Shown: one piece after another, positions 45,717 to 54,669 of the stretch
Position numbering within the stretch: position 1 is the stretch's first letter
Layout of the letters: every line of letters begins with the position of its first letter
Assembly: GCF_004361815.1 (NCBI RefSeq)
Contig: NZ_SNWA01000002.1
Location: forward strand, 2,046,001-2,110,000
Direction: 5' to 3'
DNA from: Paraburkholderia sp. BL10I2N1
GTDB taxonomy: Bacteria; Pseudomonadota; Gammaproteobacteria; Burkholderiales; Burkholderiaceae
DNA length: 64,000 nt
Translations under genes and position numbers: made by a program
The notes under the pieces: generated by a model
Databases searched by the model: none
The model's input: only the letters and a program-made list of their open reading frames with translations
What the model was told of the DNA's origin: nothing

Positions 45717-46532
45717 TTAGCGACCCGCCGTGTCCTTCCTGATGGCATCGATCGTCCGCGACACAATCGCATCGATACCCAGCTGGCCGAGTTCGGCTGT
45801 CGAGCGTCGCGGATCGCCGCCATAGACACCGTCGGCCGGTCCGAGTTTCGGACCGCTTCGCAGTCGATCCAGCCGAACCATTTGCGGCTCGACTGCAAGT
45901 AGCAATGAGGTATCCGCGAGTCCAGCGTGCGTGCCGATCTCGTCATCGCGCAAGCCGTGCTGGCGCAGGATTTGTGCGTAACCATCCGAACTGGTGCCAT
46001 AGTATTCCGGCGGTACGAAGGCCCGTGTTGTCGACCCAGACCAGGCTTTGTTGAGCTGGGCAACGACCCGCTTGATGTCGTTCTGATAGCCGCCGTGATC
46101 GCCCAGAAAGACGATGTTCCTGAACCCATGCACCGCAAAGCTGTTGGCGGCGGACGCCAGCGTTCTTTCAAACACATCGTCCGGTATGGTGATGGTCCCG
46201 GGGAAGCGCATGTGGGATGTCGGCGGTGCGTAGCTTCCCTCAGGCACATAGGCGATGACCGGTGCGACGAGCGCGTTGCCCAGTCCCTCCGCGATTCTCT
46301 GTGACAACACGGCCACCCGCGCGTTGTGCTTACCCAGCGCGACGTCGGGACCGCTTTGCTCGGTTCCGCCGATGGGGATGATGATGGTGGTCTTGCCCGC
46401 CTGAACCTGGTCACGCAGCTCGGTCCAGGTCAGGCTCTCGATGAAGACGGTTTTCGGAGTTTGAGCAAAAACTGTCTGCGTGGCGATGAACAAAATAGCA
46501 GACGCGAAAGTTCGACGTAGTGGAAAACGCAT
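45717..46532 (-). CDS. Exported creatininase-family hydrolase
   Basis: A 271-residue protein of the creatininase/MftE amidohydrolase family with an N-terminal signal peptide (cleavage after TQTVFA). Conserved features are LTWTELRDQV near the start, IPIGGTEQSGPDVALGKHN with metal-binding Glu/Asp/His, VPEGSYAPPTSHMRFPGTI, and IVFLGDHGGYQND with the second metal His. The C-terminal GTHAGLADTSLLLAVEP also fits. Periplasmic export is notable because characterised creatininases are cytosolic. It is the first gene of a two-gene operon with the beta-propeller; GAGGA precedes its ATG. Confidence 0.87.
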   Translation of the reverse strand: MRFPLRRTFASAILFIATQTVFAQTPKTVFIESLTWTELRDQVQAGKTTIIIPIGGTEQSGPDVALGKHNARVAVLSQRIAEGLGNALVAPVIAYVPEGSYAPPTSHMRFPGTITIPDDVFERTLASAANSFAVHGFRNIVFLGDHGGYQNDIKRVVAQLNKAWSGSTTRAFVPPEYYGTSSDGYAQILRQHGLRDDEIGTHAGLADTSLLLAVEPQMVRLDRLRSGPKLGPADGVYGGDPRRSTAELGQLGIDAIVSRTIDAIRKDTAGR

Positions 46533-46973
46533 GAAGAGTCCTCGTAGGAGCTACTTTGCATGGCGATGCCGATAAAGGGGGAGGACGCCGGACCACGGCG
46601 ATATAACGTCGGGCACACGCCGAGATCGGTAGTCCTGCCCCGAATTTCAATGCTCCGGTATTCGAAAGCGCGGCCGTGGCGCGCCCCAACATGGAATCGG
46701 CGATAGCCTCGTAACGGTAACGCGCGGGCAGACCCGGGAATCATATCGAGAATGGGTTTAGAGAACCAGTCTCAGAAGTCCAGAATGCTGAAGGCAGCCC
46801 GAATATCCCCTGCGCACGCAGGAACGGAAGATGATGTTTGGCGGGCGTCTGCTGCGACTTGTGCCGTTCGCCGCGCCGCTCCGTTGCGCTCGCAGTGGTA
46901 GGCCTACGAACAAAATGCTGCCCAACGAAGGGTGACCGTTCGCTGTAGTGCCCCGCGCTGACCACAGTGTGGG
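46533..46973. other. Intergenic interval between two minus-strand genes
   Basis: About 440 bases. Short frames on the minus strand lack ribosome sites and resemble no family. The promoter of the creatininase operon is expected at 46540-46700. Nothing else recognised. Confidence 0.45.
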
Positions 46974-47198
46974 TTATCCGCGGCCGGATTTTTTCTTCTT
47001 GATTTCGTCGCGGCGTGACAAATCGGTCAACAACCACCTTGCGACCAATTCCGGCCGGTCCATGCCGTACTGCGCAAACTTGATTTCGCTCTCGTAGTAG
47101 ACGATGACCGTGCCACTCATCACCCGATACCGCCCGCGATAGCGCGAGCCATTCAGTTCAATTTCAATTTCTCGGGTTGTTTCATAGCTGGCGTCCAT
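46974..47198 (-). CDS. Small hypothetical protein next to an IS630 insertion
   Basis: A 74-residue soluble protein with DASYETTREIEIELNGSRYR, RVMSGTVIVYYES and a terminal basic tail (KKKKSGRG). The composition is that of a real small folded protein but I do not recognise the family. ATG 47198 is used; a TTG just before it is in frame. The IS element begins only 17 bases upstream of the ATG, so the native ribosome site or promoter has probably been displaced and the gene may be silent or driven from the IS. Confidence 0.6.
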   Translation of the reverse strand: MDASYETTREIEIELNGSRYRGRYRVMSGTVIVYYESEIKFAQYGMDRPELVARWLLTDLSRRDEIKKKKSGRG

Positions 47199-47212
47199 CA
47201 ATCACGGCTCGA

Positions 47213-48271
47213 CTAGTCCATTGAACCGGATGAATTGCACCGGATGCGTCGAGTTGGATCGGAATACTTCCATTTCAATGGGGCAGCCTGTTTGTTGTAT
47301 TGGCGGATGTAGCGCATGAGCTTTTTGTCGAGATCTCTGGTGCTGTTGAATACCCCACGCGTGATGACGTCGCGCTGGATGCGGGCAAACCAGTTCTCGA
47401 CCTGATTCAGCCATGACGAATACGTGGGGGTGTAATGGATCGAGACGTTCGTATGATCAGCCAGAAAGGTTTCAACGGCGTCGGTTTTGTGGCTGCTCAC
47501 GTTGTCGCAGATCACGTGAATCTCCTGTCCGGCTGGTTGTGCCGCTACCACCTCGGTGAGGAACGCGACGAACTGGGCACTGGTATGGCGTGGGGCAGTC
47601 TTGCCCAGCACTTCGCCAGTGGCCACATTCAACGCCGCAAACAGGCTCAGGGTGCCATTGCGTTTGTATTCGAAGCCATGACTCTCGGCGCGCCCGGGCG
47701 AGAGCGGCAACATGCGATCTTTGCGATCAAGCGCCTGAATGGCCGTTTTCTCGTCCACGCAGAACACCACCGCATGCAACGGCGGGTTCAGGTACAGGCC
47801 GATCACATCGGCAGCCTTGGCCTCAAAGTCGGGATCGTTGGACACCATGTGGGTATCGAGACGATGCGGCCGGATGTCGTGCTTGCGCCAGATACGTTGT
47901 ACCGTCATGAAAGGCACGCCCAGTTGCGCGGCCAGTCTGCGGCTGCTCCAGTGCGTCGAGCCGTCGGCCGGTTTGCGTCGCAGCGTATAGTCGAGCACTC
48001 TCGCCTCAAGACGCGCCAGATCCCGGCGCGGCGCACGACCTGGGTGCCTGCCGCACAGGCCCGCCAGACGCTCACTGGCGAAGCGGGTTTGCCATGTCGA
48101 GATGAAACGCGAATCGCATCGCAACTCATTCATGATCGACCCGCGCGAGGCCCCTTCGTCGAGCAGCAGGATCAGCCGCGCTCGCCTCACCTGGCCAACG
48201 GCCATCGTTCGGCTGCGCTGCATCGACAGCAGTTCTTCCCGCTCGACTTCACTCAGATTCATTTTGTTCAT
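47213..48271 (-). CDS. IS630-family transposase
   Basis: A 352-residue DDE transposase. The N-terminal HTH region (LSEVEREELLSMQRSRTM, GSIMNELRCDSRFISTWQTRF) is followed by a second HTH-like segment (SSRRLAAQLGVPFMTVQRIW) and the catalytic core with Asp in FCVDEKTAIQALDR, Asp in VICDNVSSHK and Glu in WLNQVENWFARIQRD, the IS630 DDE arrangement. The frame is intact, so the element may be active. The stop TAG (47213-47215) is formed by the flanking target TA plus one neighbouring base, i.e. it lies outside the element. Confidence 0.93.
   Translation of the reverse strand: MNKMNLSEVEREELLSMQRSRTMAVGQVRRARLILLLDEGASRGSIMNELRCDSRFISTWQTRFASERLAGLCGRHPGRAPRRDLARLEARVLDYTLRRKPADGSTHWSSRRLAAQLGVPFMTVQRIWRKHDIRPHRLDTHMVSNDPDFEAKAADVIGLYLNPPLHAVVFCVDEKTAIQALDRKDRMLPLSPGRAESHGFEYKRNGTLSLFAALNVATGEVLGKTAPRHTSAQFVAFLTEVVAAQPAGQEIHVICDNVSSHKTDAVETFLADHTNVSIHYTPTYSSWLNQVENWFARIQRDVITRGVFNSTRDLDKKLMRYIRQYNKQAAPLKWKYSDPTRRIRCNSSGSMD
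47216..47242 (+). repeat. IS630 left terminal inverted repeat
   Basis: The first 12 bases (GTCCATTGAACC) and bases 18-27 (AATTGCACCG) are identical to the inverted right end; five bases between differ, giving 22 of 27 matches. Confidence 0.85.
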
Positions 48272-48283
48272 GCACCTTTAGAT

Positions 48284-48310
48284 CGGTGCAATTTCATTGG
48301 TTCAATGGAC
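48284..48310 (-). repeat. IS630 right terminal inverted repeat
   Basis: Read on the minus strand it starts GTCCATTGAACC and matches the left end at 22 of 27 positions. Confidence 0.85.
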
Positions 48311-48312
48311 TA

Positions 48313-48804
48313 GTAGTCTGGCCAGACAAACTTAACGAACCGGAGTGACCGCGTCAACGCGAATGATGTGGACGCTATGCTGCACGGTAAACGGTCAGGT
48401 CGCCCTCGTATCAGGGTCTATCTGCGTCAATGACGGATGTTCAGTCTGGCGAATTGGTCTTCCCCCCATCCGTCGTCAAGCTGCGTTGTCTATCACAATA
48501 TTCGTGCTGACTGCTACGGGATGCTAATCGTATTAACGAAAGCAATGTTTTACAACCGCTTTTTTCTTGCCGACGGAATTGCGGGCAATTATTCGAGAAC
48601 ATTCCTACGTCACTTCAGGACATTCCGATTTAAACGGGATGGATCGATGGATAGATTTGTCGTGCGATAAAACGGCTTGCCGGTGTGTCAAGACTCCTCG
48701 AAGCAGTAGTCATATCTGGTTCCGGGTAGCGGACTCTGCGGAACAGGTCGCACGTTGCAGAAGAACACGAAATTCACTGGCATTTTTTGAGGTTGTAAAG
48801 GGCG
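48313..48804. other. AT-richer promoter region of the autotransporter gene
   Basis: About 490 bases of noticeably lower GC than the surroundings, between the IS and the adhesin gene. It contains an inverted repeat AATTGC-GG-GCAATT near 48578-48591, and a TTCCTAC sequence nearby that resembles half of a BvgA-type site. No coding frame is convincing. It probably holds the regulated promoter of the adhesin gene. Confidence 0.5.
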
Positions 48805-51800
48805 ATGAACAACATACATAAGTCTGTCTGGAATGAAGCGGTGGGCGCGTGGGTGGCCGTATCCGAATTGAGCAAGGCCAAACGGAAAGGATCTGCGAAA
48901 CGCGGGCGCGCGGCTGCGGTTGTGCTGGGCGCAGGAGCGGTGTCGTTTGCGCCGGCGGTGTTTGCCGGGTCGATCGTTAACTGTTCGGGCGACGGGACCG
49001 AGGCGGCCAGCAGTCAGTGGGTGGACGCAGGTACCGGCAAGGCATGGGACGGCACGAAGTGGGGAGGCACGACAGGCAGTCTCGGGGGCGCCAATTGCGG
49101 CGGAGGCAGTGGGGTCATCATTGAGGAGGAAAACTCGGGCAACAACGACGTGAACGGCTCGACGGCATACATCATGGTCGGCAAGCTGGCCAGCAGCGAT
49201 GCGGGTTCAATCACCCTCTACGGTCCGGCCGGAATCACGCTGCGTGGCGCGACGACCACGACCGGCACCGCCACTTTCCAGGCCGGTGCCGACATGAGCG
49301 GCACCGGCATCGCCAATCTCGCTGACGGCACGAGCGATAAGGATGCCGTCAACCTTGGGCAACTGAACCAGCGCACGCGGTACTTTCACGCGAATTCGCT
49401 ACAGGACGTGCCGCAAAGCGATGCGCGTGCCGACGGCGGCGACTCGGTCGCGGCCGGTCCATGGGCGTCGGCAAGCGGTACTAACTCGACAGCAGTGGGG
49501 CGCGGAGCGAGCGCTCTCGCAACCGAATCAGTGGCGCTGGGAGCCAATGCCAGTGCGATGTCTGCTCAGGCGGTTGCGATCGGCGCAGGTGCCAATGCGG
49601 TCAACGCGGGATCGGTTGCGCTTGGAGCCGGTTCGATCGCCGGTCGCACGAATGCGGTATCGGTAGGTACGACAACGTCGCAGCGTCAGATCATCAATGT
49701 GGCCGAAGGTACCGCGGGCACGGACGCGGTCAACCTCAACCAGTTGAATGCTGCTATTGCAGGGGCGTCGGGTGGCGGGTCACCTGACGCGGTGGCGTAT
49801 GACACTTCGGCACACGACCGGGTGACCTTCGGCGGCGTCGGTGCCGCGACTCCGGTCACGCTGACGAACCTTGCAGCAGGCAAGGCCGACACCGACGCGG
49901 TGAACGTCAGCCAGCTGAAGGCGATGGGCGCAGACCTCGACGACAGCGGCAAGGCAACGAACGCGTTCGTTGCCTACGACGACGCGTCGAAAGGCACGGT
50001 TACGCTGAAGGGCGCAGGCGGCACGAGGATCACCGGCCTGTCGGCCGCGACAGTGAACGCGAGCAGCACGGACGTGGTCAACGGTTCGCAACTGTACAAC
50101 ACGGCCAGCAGCGTGGCGGACGCACTGGGCGGCGCTTCGACGGTCGGCGCGGATGGCAGGATCACGAAGCCCGCGTACACGCTCGATGGCAACACGTATA
50201 ACGATGTGGGCGCTGCACTCGCCGCCGTCGATGCGAAAGCTGCTTCTGGCGCGGTGGACGGCGTGAAATATGACACACCGGCACATGACAGGGTGACCTT
50301 CGGCGGCGTCGGCGCCGCGACTCCGGTCACGCTGACGAACCTTGCAGCAGGCAAGGCCGACACCGATGCGGTGAACGTCAGCCAGCTGAAGGCGATGGGC
50401 GCAGACCTCGACGACAGCGGCAAGGCAACGAACGCGTTCGTTGCCTACGACGACGCGTCGAAAGGCACGGTTACGCTGAAGGGCGCAGGCGGCACGAGGA
50501 TCACCGGCCTGTCGGCTGCGGCAGTGAACGCGGGCAGCACGGACGCGGTCAACGGTTCGCAACTGTACAACACGGCCAGCAGCGTGGCGGACGCCCTGGG
50601 CGGTGCCTCGACGGTCGGCGCGGATGGCAGGATCACGAAGCCCGCGTACACGCTCGACGGGAACACGTATAACGATGTGGGCGCTGCACTCGCCGCCGTC
50701 GATGCGAAAGCTGCTTCTGGCGCGGTGGACGGCGTGAAATATGACACACCGGCACATGACAGGGTGACCTTCGGCGGCGCCGGTGCCGCGACTCCGGTCA
50801 CGCTGACGAACCTTGCAGCAGGCAAGGCCGACACCGACGCGGTGAACGTCAGCCAGCTGAAGGCGATGGGCGCAGACCTCGACGACAGCGGCAAGGCAAC
50901 GAACGCGTTCGTTGCCTACGACGACGCGTCGAAAGGCACGGTTACGCTGAAGGGCGCAGGCGGCACGAGGATCACCGGCGTGTCGGCCGCGACAGTGAAC
51001 GCGAGCAGCACGGACGTGGTCAACGGTTCGCAACTGTACAACACGGCCAGCAGCGTGGCGGACGCCCTGGGCGGCGCCTCGACGGTCGGCGCGGATGGCA
51101 GGATCACGAAGCCCGCGTACACGCTCGACGGGAACACGTATAACGATGTCGGCGCAGCACTGACGGCGGTCAATGCGAAGGCCGGGACGGGTTCCGCAGA
51201 TGGCGTCCAATACGACACACCGGTGCATGACAGGGTGACGTTCGGCGGCATCGGCACAACCACCCCTGTGACCCTGACGAACCTCGCCCCGGGGCAGGTA
51301 TCGGCAGGCAGCAAGGACGCAATTAACGGTTCGCAGCTTTACAACACGGCCAGCACCGTAGCGGCCGCACTTGGCGGCGGTTCAACGGTTGACATATCCG
51401 GCAACGTCACAATTCCAGCTTATGTGATTGGACTGCAGACGTTCTCAGACGTTGGCTCTGCCTTGGATTATGCGACGAAGTACGTCAAGGTGACATCGAC
51501 GTTCAGCCAGACTGTTGCATCCGGCGACAATGCGATCGCGATCGGCGGTGGTTCATTGGCGACCCACTCCGGGTCAGTGGCTATCGGTACAGGCGCGCGC
51601 GCTCTCTTCGACAATTCGATTGCCATCGGCACAAATTCGTCCACATCGGAGGCGAATACGGTGTCATTTGGGGGGCCGGGCAACGAGAGGCGAATCACCA
51701 ACGTGGCGGACGGCAAGATTGAGACCGATGTGGCCACTGTAGGTCAGCTCACGGCAATGCAAAAGCAGTTGGCGGCGGAACTGACCAATATTGCTCCAAC

Positions 51801-54573
51801 GTCAGCGCAAATGGCTCTCGCGGCCCCAATGGAGGCTCTCGCGGCCCCAATGGATGCATCTATCTTCGCTACTCCACCGGTGACAAGCTATATCGCAGTC
51901 AGCGACAGTGTCACGCAAGGGGCCGCGACCTATGCGGCGCCGGACACCACGAACGCGATGGCAATCGGCCCCGTGGCCTCCGCGTTCGGCGTGAATTCGA
52001 CGACCATCGGCGCGGCCTCCAGCGCAATGAGCCTGGACGCGACAGCCGTCGGCGCAGGCGCAGGTGCGATTGCGCAAGGTACGACTGTGATCGGCGCGAA
52101 CGCCACGAGCGGTGCCTATGCCACAAACGGCGTCGCGATCGGCAGTTATGCGAAGTCAGAGGGCGTCAACACGGTCGCGATTGGTTCCAGCAGCAACGTG
52201 CTGGGTGAAAACTCCGCGGGGATCGGCACGAACGTATTCGTTACCGCGGCGGCGACCAATGCAATGGCACTCGGCGCCAGCTCAACAGCTAGCGCGGTGG
52301 GTGCGGTTGCGCTCGGGGCCAATTCGATCGCAGACCGTGCCAACACAATATCTGTTGGCAGCAGCGCCGCGCAGCGCCAGCTTGTCAACCTTGCGGCAGG
52401 CACGACGGATACCGACGCCGTGAACGTTGGCCAGCTGAGCGGTATGACAGAGGCCTTGGGCGGTGGTGCGGGTGTGAACGCCGACGGCACGATCCGGCTG
52501 CCGACGTACACGATCGACGGCACGCCCTATTCGGACGTCGGCGCAGCACTTGTCGCCGTCGATTCGAAAGCTGCTTCTGGCGCGATGGACGGCGTGAAGT
52601 ACGACACATCGTTGCACGACAAGGTGACCTTCGGCGGTGTCGGTGCATCTACCCCGGTCACGCTGACGAACCTTGCAGCAGGCAAGACTGACACCGACGC
52701 GGTGAACGTCAGCCAGCTGAAGGCGATGGGCGCAGACCTCGACGACAGCGGCAAGGCAACGAACGCGTTCGTTGCCTATGACGACGCGTCGAAAGGCACG
52801 ATTACGCTGAAAGGCGCAGGCGGCACGAGCATCACCGGGCTGTCGGCCGCGAAGCTGAATGCGGGCAGCACGGACGCGGTCAATGGCTCGCAGCTCTACG
52901 AGACCAACCAGAACGTCGCCAACGTCGCCGGCGATGTCACCAATCTCACCAACACGGTGAACAACATCAGCAATGGCGGCGCGGGCGTGAAGTATTTCCA
53001 CGCCAATTCGACGCTGGAGGATTCGTCGGCAACTGGCACGGAAGCGGTCGCGATCGGCGGCAATGCCAACGCGACGGCGGACACTTCGGTCGCGCTGGGC
53101 GCCAACGCTTCCGCGAACGTGAGCAACGCGGTTGCGCTTGGCGCCGGTTCGGTCGCGGATCGTGCCGATACGGTCTCGGTCGGCAGCGCCATGCTGCAAC
53201 GCCAGATCGTCAACGTGGCGGCCGGTACGGCGGACCATGATGCGGTCAACGTGGCCCAGTTGAAGGGCGTGACAGCGGCGCTCGGTGGCGGCGCGGATGT
53301 GAACGGCGACGGCACGATCAAGCCTCCGTCCTACAAGGTCGGCGGACGGACATACGAGGATCTGGGCTCAGCCCTCGACGCTGCGTCGGCGGGAGGTTCG
53401 CCGGACGCCGTACTGTACGACACCTCCGCGCATGACAGGCTGACGCTCGGCAAAGACGCCCCTGGTGAAGTCGTGCTGACGAACGTCGCTGATGCAACCG
53501 CGGACACGGACGCGGTCAATCTCAGGCAGCTGAAGGCCGCCGGTCTCACCGTCGATCCGGAGACTGGCGCCAGCACCAATGCCTTTGTCACTTATGACGA
53601 TCTGTCGAAGGGCGCGGTGACATTCAACCCGGGTGGGACGCCGACCCAGTTGAAGAACGTCGCCGCGGGCACGGATGCGTTCGATGCGGTCAACCTCAGC
53701 CAGATGGAGTCGTATGTCGCCACTTACGCCGGCAGCGGGAATGGAGGCAATGGTGGCAATGACGGAAATGGTGCCGTGGGTCCGAACGCGGTTCAATACG
53801 ACGACGCCAGCCAGAACGTCGTGACGCTGGGCGGCGCCGGTCACGACCCCGTGAAGCTGACCAACGTTGCGGCCGGCACCGAAGCCAACGATGCCGTCAA
53901 TTTCTCGCAGTTCTCCAGCCTGCAGAGCGCAGTGGACAACATCGCAGCCGGCACCGGCAACACGTACATCAGTATCGGCAGCAGCAGCGACCCGTCAGGC
54001 GGTACGCCAGCGTCCGCGAGCGGTACGGATTCGATCGCGATCGGCAACGGCGCGTCGGCGCCCGGCGCGGCGGCGATCGCGATCGGCGCCGGCACGTCGA
54101 CGAGCGGTGATCATTCGGTGGCGTTGGGTGCCGGATCGTCAGCGCCAGCGTCGAATTCCGTAGCGCTCGGCGCGAACTCGGTCGCGGATCGCGACAACTC
54201 CGTCTCGATGGGGGCCGCTGGCGCGGAGCGTCAGATCACCAATGTGGCGGCAGGCACAACGCCCACAGACGCCGTCAACGTCGGTCAGATGAGCAGTGCG
54301 ATTAACGGTGTCTACCAGTCCATGCACGATATGGACCGCGACTTCCGCCGCGGGATTGCGTCGTCCGCAGCACTGAACATCGTCACGCCGTATCTGCCCG
54401 GCCGCACGACGCTTAACGCGGGTGTCGCCGGCTATCGAGGCCAGGCGGCACTCGGGATCGGCGTATCGCGCTGGAACGAGAAGGGGACGGTCAACTACAA
54501 CCTCGGCGTGTCGAGCGCCGGTGGTAACAGCACGATCGTCCGCGCCGGCCTCGGCATTGTGCTTGGCAGCTGA
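48805..54573 (+). CDS. Trimeric autotransporter adhesin (YadA/BpaB-like)
   Basis: A 1922-residue type Vc adhesin. It begins with an ESPR extended signal peptide (MNNIHKSVWNEAVGAWVAVSE) and a signal sequence ending at VFAG. The passenger has YadA-type head repeats (SVALGANASAMSAQAVAIGAGA), neck motifs (TDAVNLNQLN, TDAVNVSQLK), and four 157-residue repeats from about residue 329, then further head and stalk segments. The last ~80 residues (RGIASSAALNIVTPYLPGRTTLNAGVAGYRGQ) form the YadA membrane anchor ending in VLGS. It trimerises in the outer membrane and mediates adhesion. The cluster partners are an OmpA-domain lipoprotein and two response-regulator-type proteins downstream. Confidence 0.95.
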   Translation: MNNIHKSVWNEAVGAWVAVSELSKAKRKGSAKRGRAAAVVLGAGAVSFAPAVFAGSIVNCSGDGTEAASSQWVDAGTGKAWDGTKWGGTTGSLGGANCGGGSGVIIEEENSGNNDVNGSTAYIMVGKLASSDAGSITLYGPAGITLRGATTTTGTATFQAGADMSGTGIANLADGTSDKDAVNLGQLNQRTRYFHANSLQDVPQSDARADGGDSVAAGPWASASGTNSTAVGRGASALATESVALGANASAMSAQAVAIGAGANAVNAGSVALGAGSIAGRTNAVSVGTTTSQRQIINVAEGTAGTDAVNLNQLNAAIAGASGGGSPDAVAYDTSAHDRVTFGGVGAATPVTLTNLAAGKADTDAVNVSQLKAMGADLDDSGKATNAFVAYDDASKGTVTLKGAGGTRITGLSAATVNASSTDVVNGSQLYNTASSVADALGGASTVGADGRITKPAYTLDGNTYNDVGAALAAVDAKAASGAVDGVKYDTPAHDRVTFGGVGAATPVTLTNLAAGKADTDAVNVSQLKAMGADLDDSGKATNAFVAYDDASKGTVTLKGAGGTRITGLSAAAVNAGSTDAVNGSQLYNTASSVADALGGASTVGADGRITKPAYTLDGNTYNDVGAALAAVDAKAASGAVDGVKYDTPAHDRVTFGGAGAATPVTLTNLAAGKADTDAVNVSQLKAMGADLDDSGKATNAFVAYDDASKGTVTLKGAGGTRITGVSAATVNASSTDVVNGSQLYNTASSVADALGGASTVGADGRITKPAYTLDGNTYNDVGAALTAVNAKAGTGSADGVQYDTPVHDRVTFGGIGTTTPVTLTNLAPGQVSAGSKDAINGSQLYNTASTVAAALGGGSTVDISGNVTIPAYVIGLQTFSDVGSALDYATKYVKVTSTFSQTVASGDNAIAIGGGSLATHSGSVAIGTGARALFDNSIAIGTNSSTSEANTVSFGGPGNERRITNVADGKIETDVATVGQLTAMQKQLAAELTNIAPTSAQMALAAPMEALAAPMDASIFATPPVTSYIAVSDSVTQGAATYAAPDTTNAMAIGPVASAFGVNSTTIGAASSAMSLDATAVGAGAGAIAQGTTVIGANATSGAYATNGVAIGSYAKSEGVNTVAIGSSSNVLGENSAGIGTNVFVTAAATNAMALGASSTASAVGAVALGANSIADRANTISVGSSAAQRQLVNLAAGTTDTDAVNVGQLSGMTEALGGGAGVNADGTIRLPTYTIDGTPYSDVGAALVAVDSKAASGAMDGVKYDTSLHDKVTFGGVGASTPVTLTNLAAGKTDTDAVNVSQLKAMGADLDDSGKATNAFVAYDDASKGTITLKGAGGTSITGLSAAKLNAGSTDAVNGSQLYETNQNVANVAGDVTNLTNTVNNISNGGAGVKYFHANSTLEDSSATGTEAVAIGGNANATADTSVALGANASANVSNAVALGAGSVADRADTVSVGSAMLQRQIVNVAAGTADHDAVNVAQLKGVTAALGGGADVNGDGTIKPPSYKVGGRTYEDLGSALDAASAGGSPDAVLYDTSAHDRLTLGKDAPGEVVLTNVADATADTDAVNLRQLKAAGLTVDPETGASTNAFVTYDDLSKGAVTFNPGGTPTQLKNVAAGTDAFDAVNLSQMESYVATYAGSGNGGNGGNDGNGAVGPNAVQYDDASQNVVTLGGAGHDPVKLTNVAAGTEANDAVNFSQFSSLQSAVDNIAAGTGNTYISIGSSSDPSGGTPASASGTDSIAIGNGASAPGAAAIAIGAGTSTSGDHSVALGAGSSAPASNSVALGANSVADRDNSVSMGAAGAERQITNVAAGTTPTDAVNVGQMSSAINGVYQSMHDMDRDFRRGIASSAALNIVTPYLPGRTTLNAGVAGYRGQAALGIGVSRWNEKGTVNYNLGVSSAGGNSTIVRAGLGIVLGS
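49791..51203 (+). repeat. 471-bp tandem repeats within the autotransporter gene
   Basis: Three near-identical units begin at about 49791, 50262 and 50733 (period 471 bp, 157 codons), each starting at a VxYDTxxHDRVTFGG segment and running through KAMGADLDDSGKATNAFVAYDD to AAVDAKAASG. A diverged fourth unit starts at 51204 and a partial copy near 52590. Neighbouring units differ at only a few percent of positions by eye, so recombination could change the copy number. Confidence 0.92.
51811..51852 (+). repeat. 21-bp tandem duplication in the autotransporter stalk
   Basis: Two 21-base units share GGCTCTCGCGGCCCCAATG and encode a doubled ALAAPM motif (MALAAPMEALAAPMDAS). In-frame, so protein is merely lengthened by seven residues. 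Confidence 0.8.
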
Positions 54574-54620
54574 GCGGCGGCTGCAGGTCGCTCCCGGTAA
54601 CTTGAGACGTTAGCTGGCAC

Positions 54621-54649
54621 GGGGCGCACGGCAATTTTCCGTGCGCCCC
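54621..54649 (+). promoter_or_regulatory. Perfect 11-bp intercistronic hairpin between adhesin and OmpA-lipoprotein genes
   Basis: GGGGCGCACGG and CCGTGCGCCCC pair perfectly around loop CAATTTT, 48 bases after the adhesin stop and 21 bases before the lipoprotein ATG. No T run follows. It may protect the long adhesin mRNA 3' end or partly attenuate downstream expression. Confidence 0.65.
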
Positions 54650-54669
54650 ATCTCTGATGGAAGACACAC

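Larger units (their letters stand above)
47216..48310. mobile_element. IS630-family insertion sequence, 1095 bp, with TA target duplication
   Basis: The element runs from GTCCATTGAACC at 47216 to its inverted copy ending at 48310, with TA at 47214-47215 and 48311-48312, as expected for IS630 insertion. It holds one transposase gene on the minus strand. The right flank contains a perfect palindrome GTCTGGCCAGAC at 48316-48327, three bases from the TA, and the left flank is the 5' end of a small gene. Confidence 0.9.

Noticed and set aside
49791..51203. Repeat array considered as CRISPR or satellite
   Set aside because: Units are 471 bp, in frame and encode a conserved adhesin block; there are no short repeats with unique spacers.
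49780..51228. 482-codon minus-strand open frame with internal repeats
   Set aside because: Mirror of the 471-bp adhesin repeats, not an independent repeat protein.
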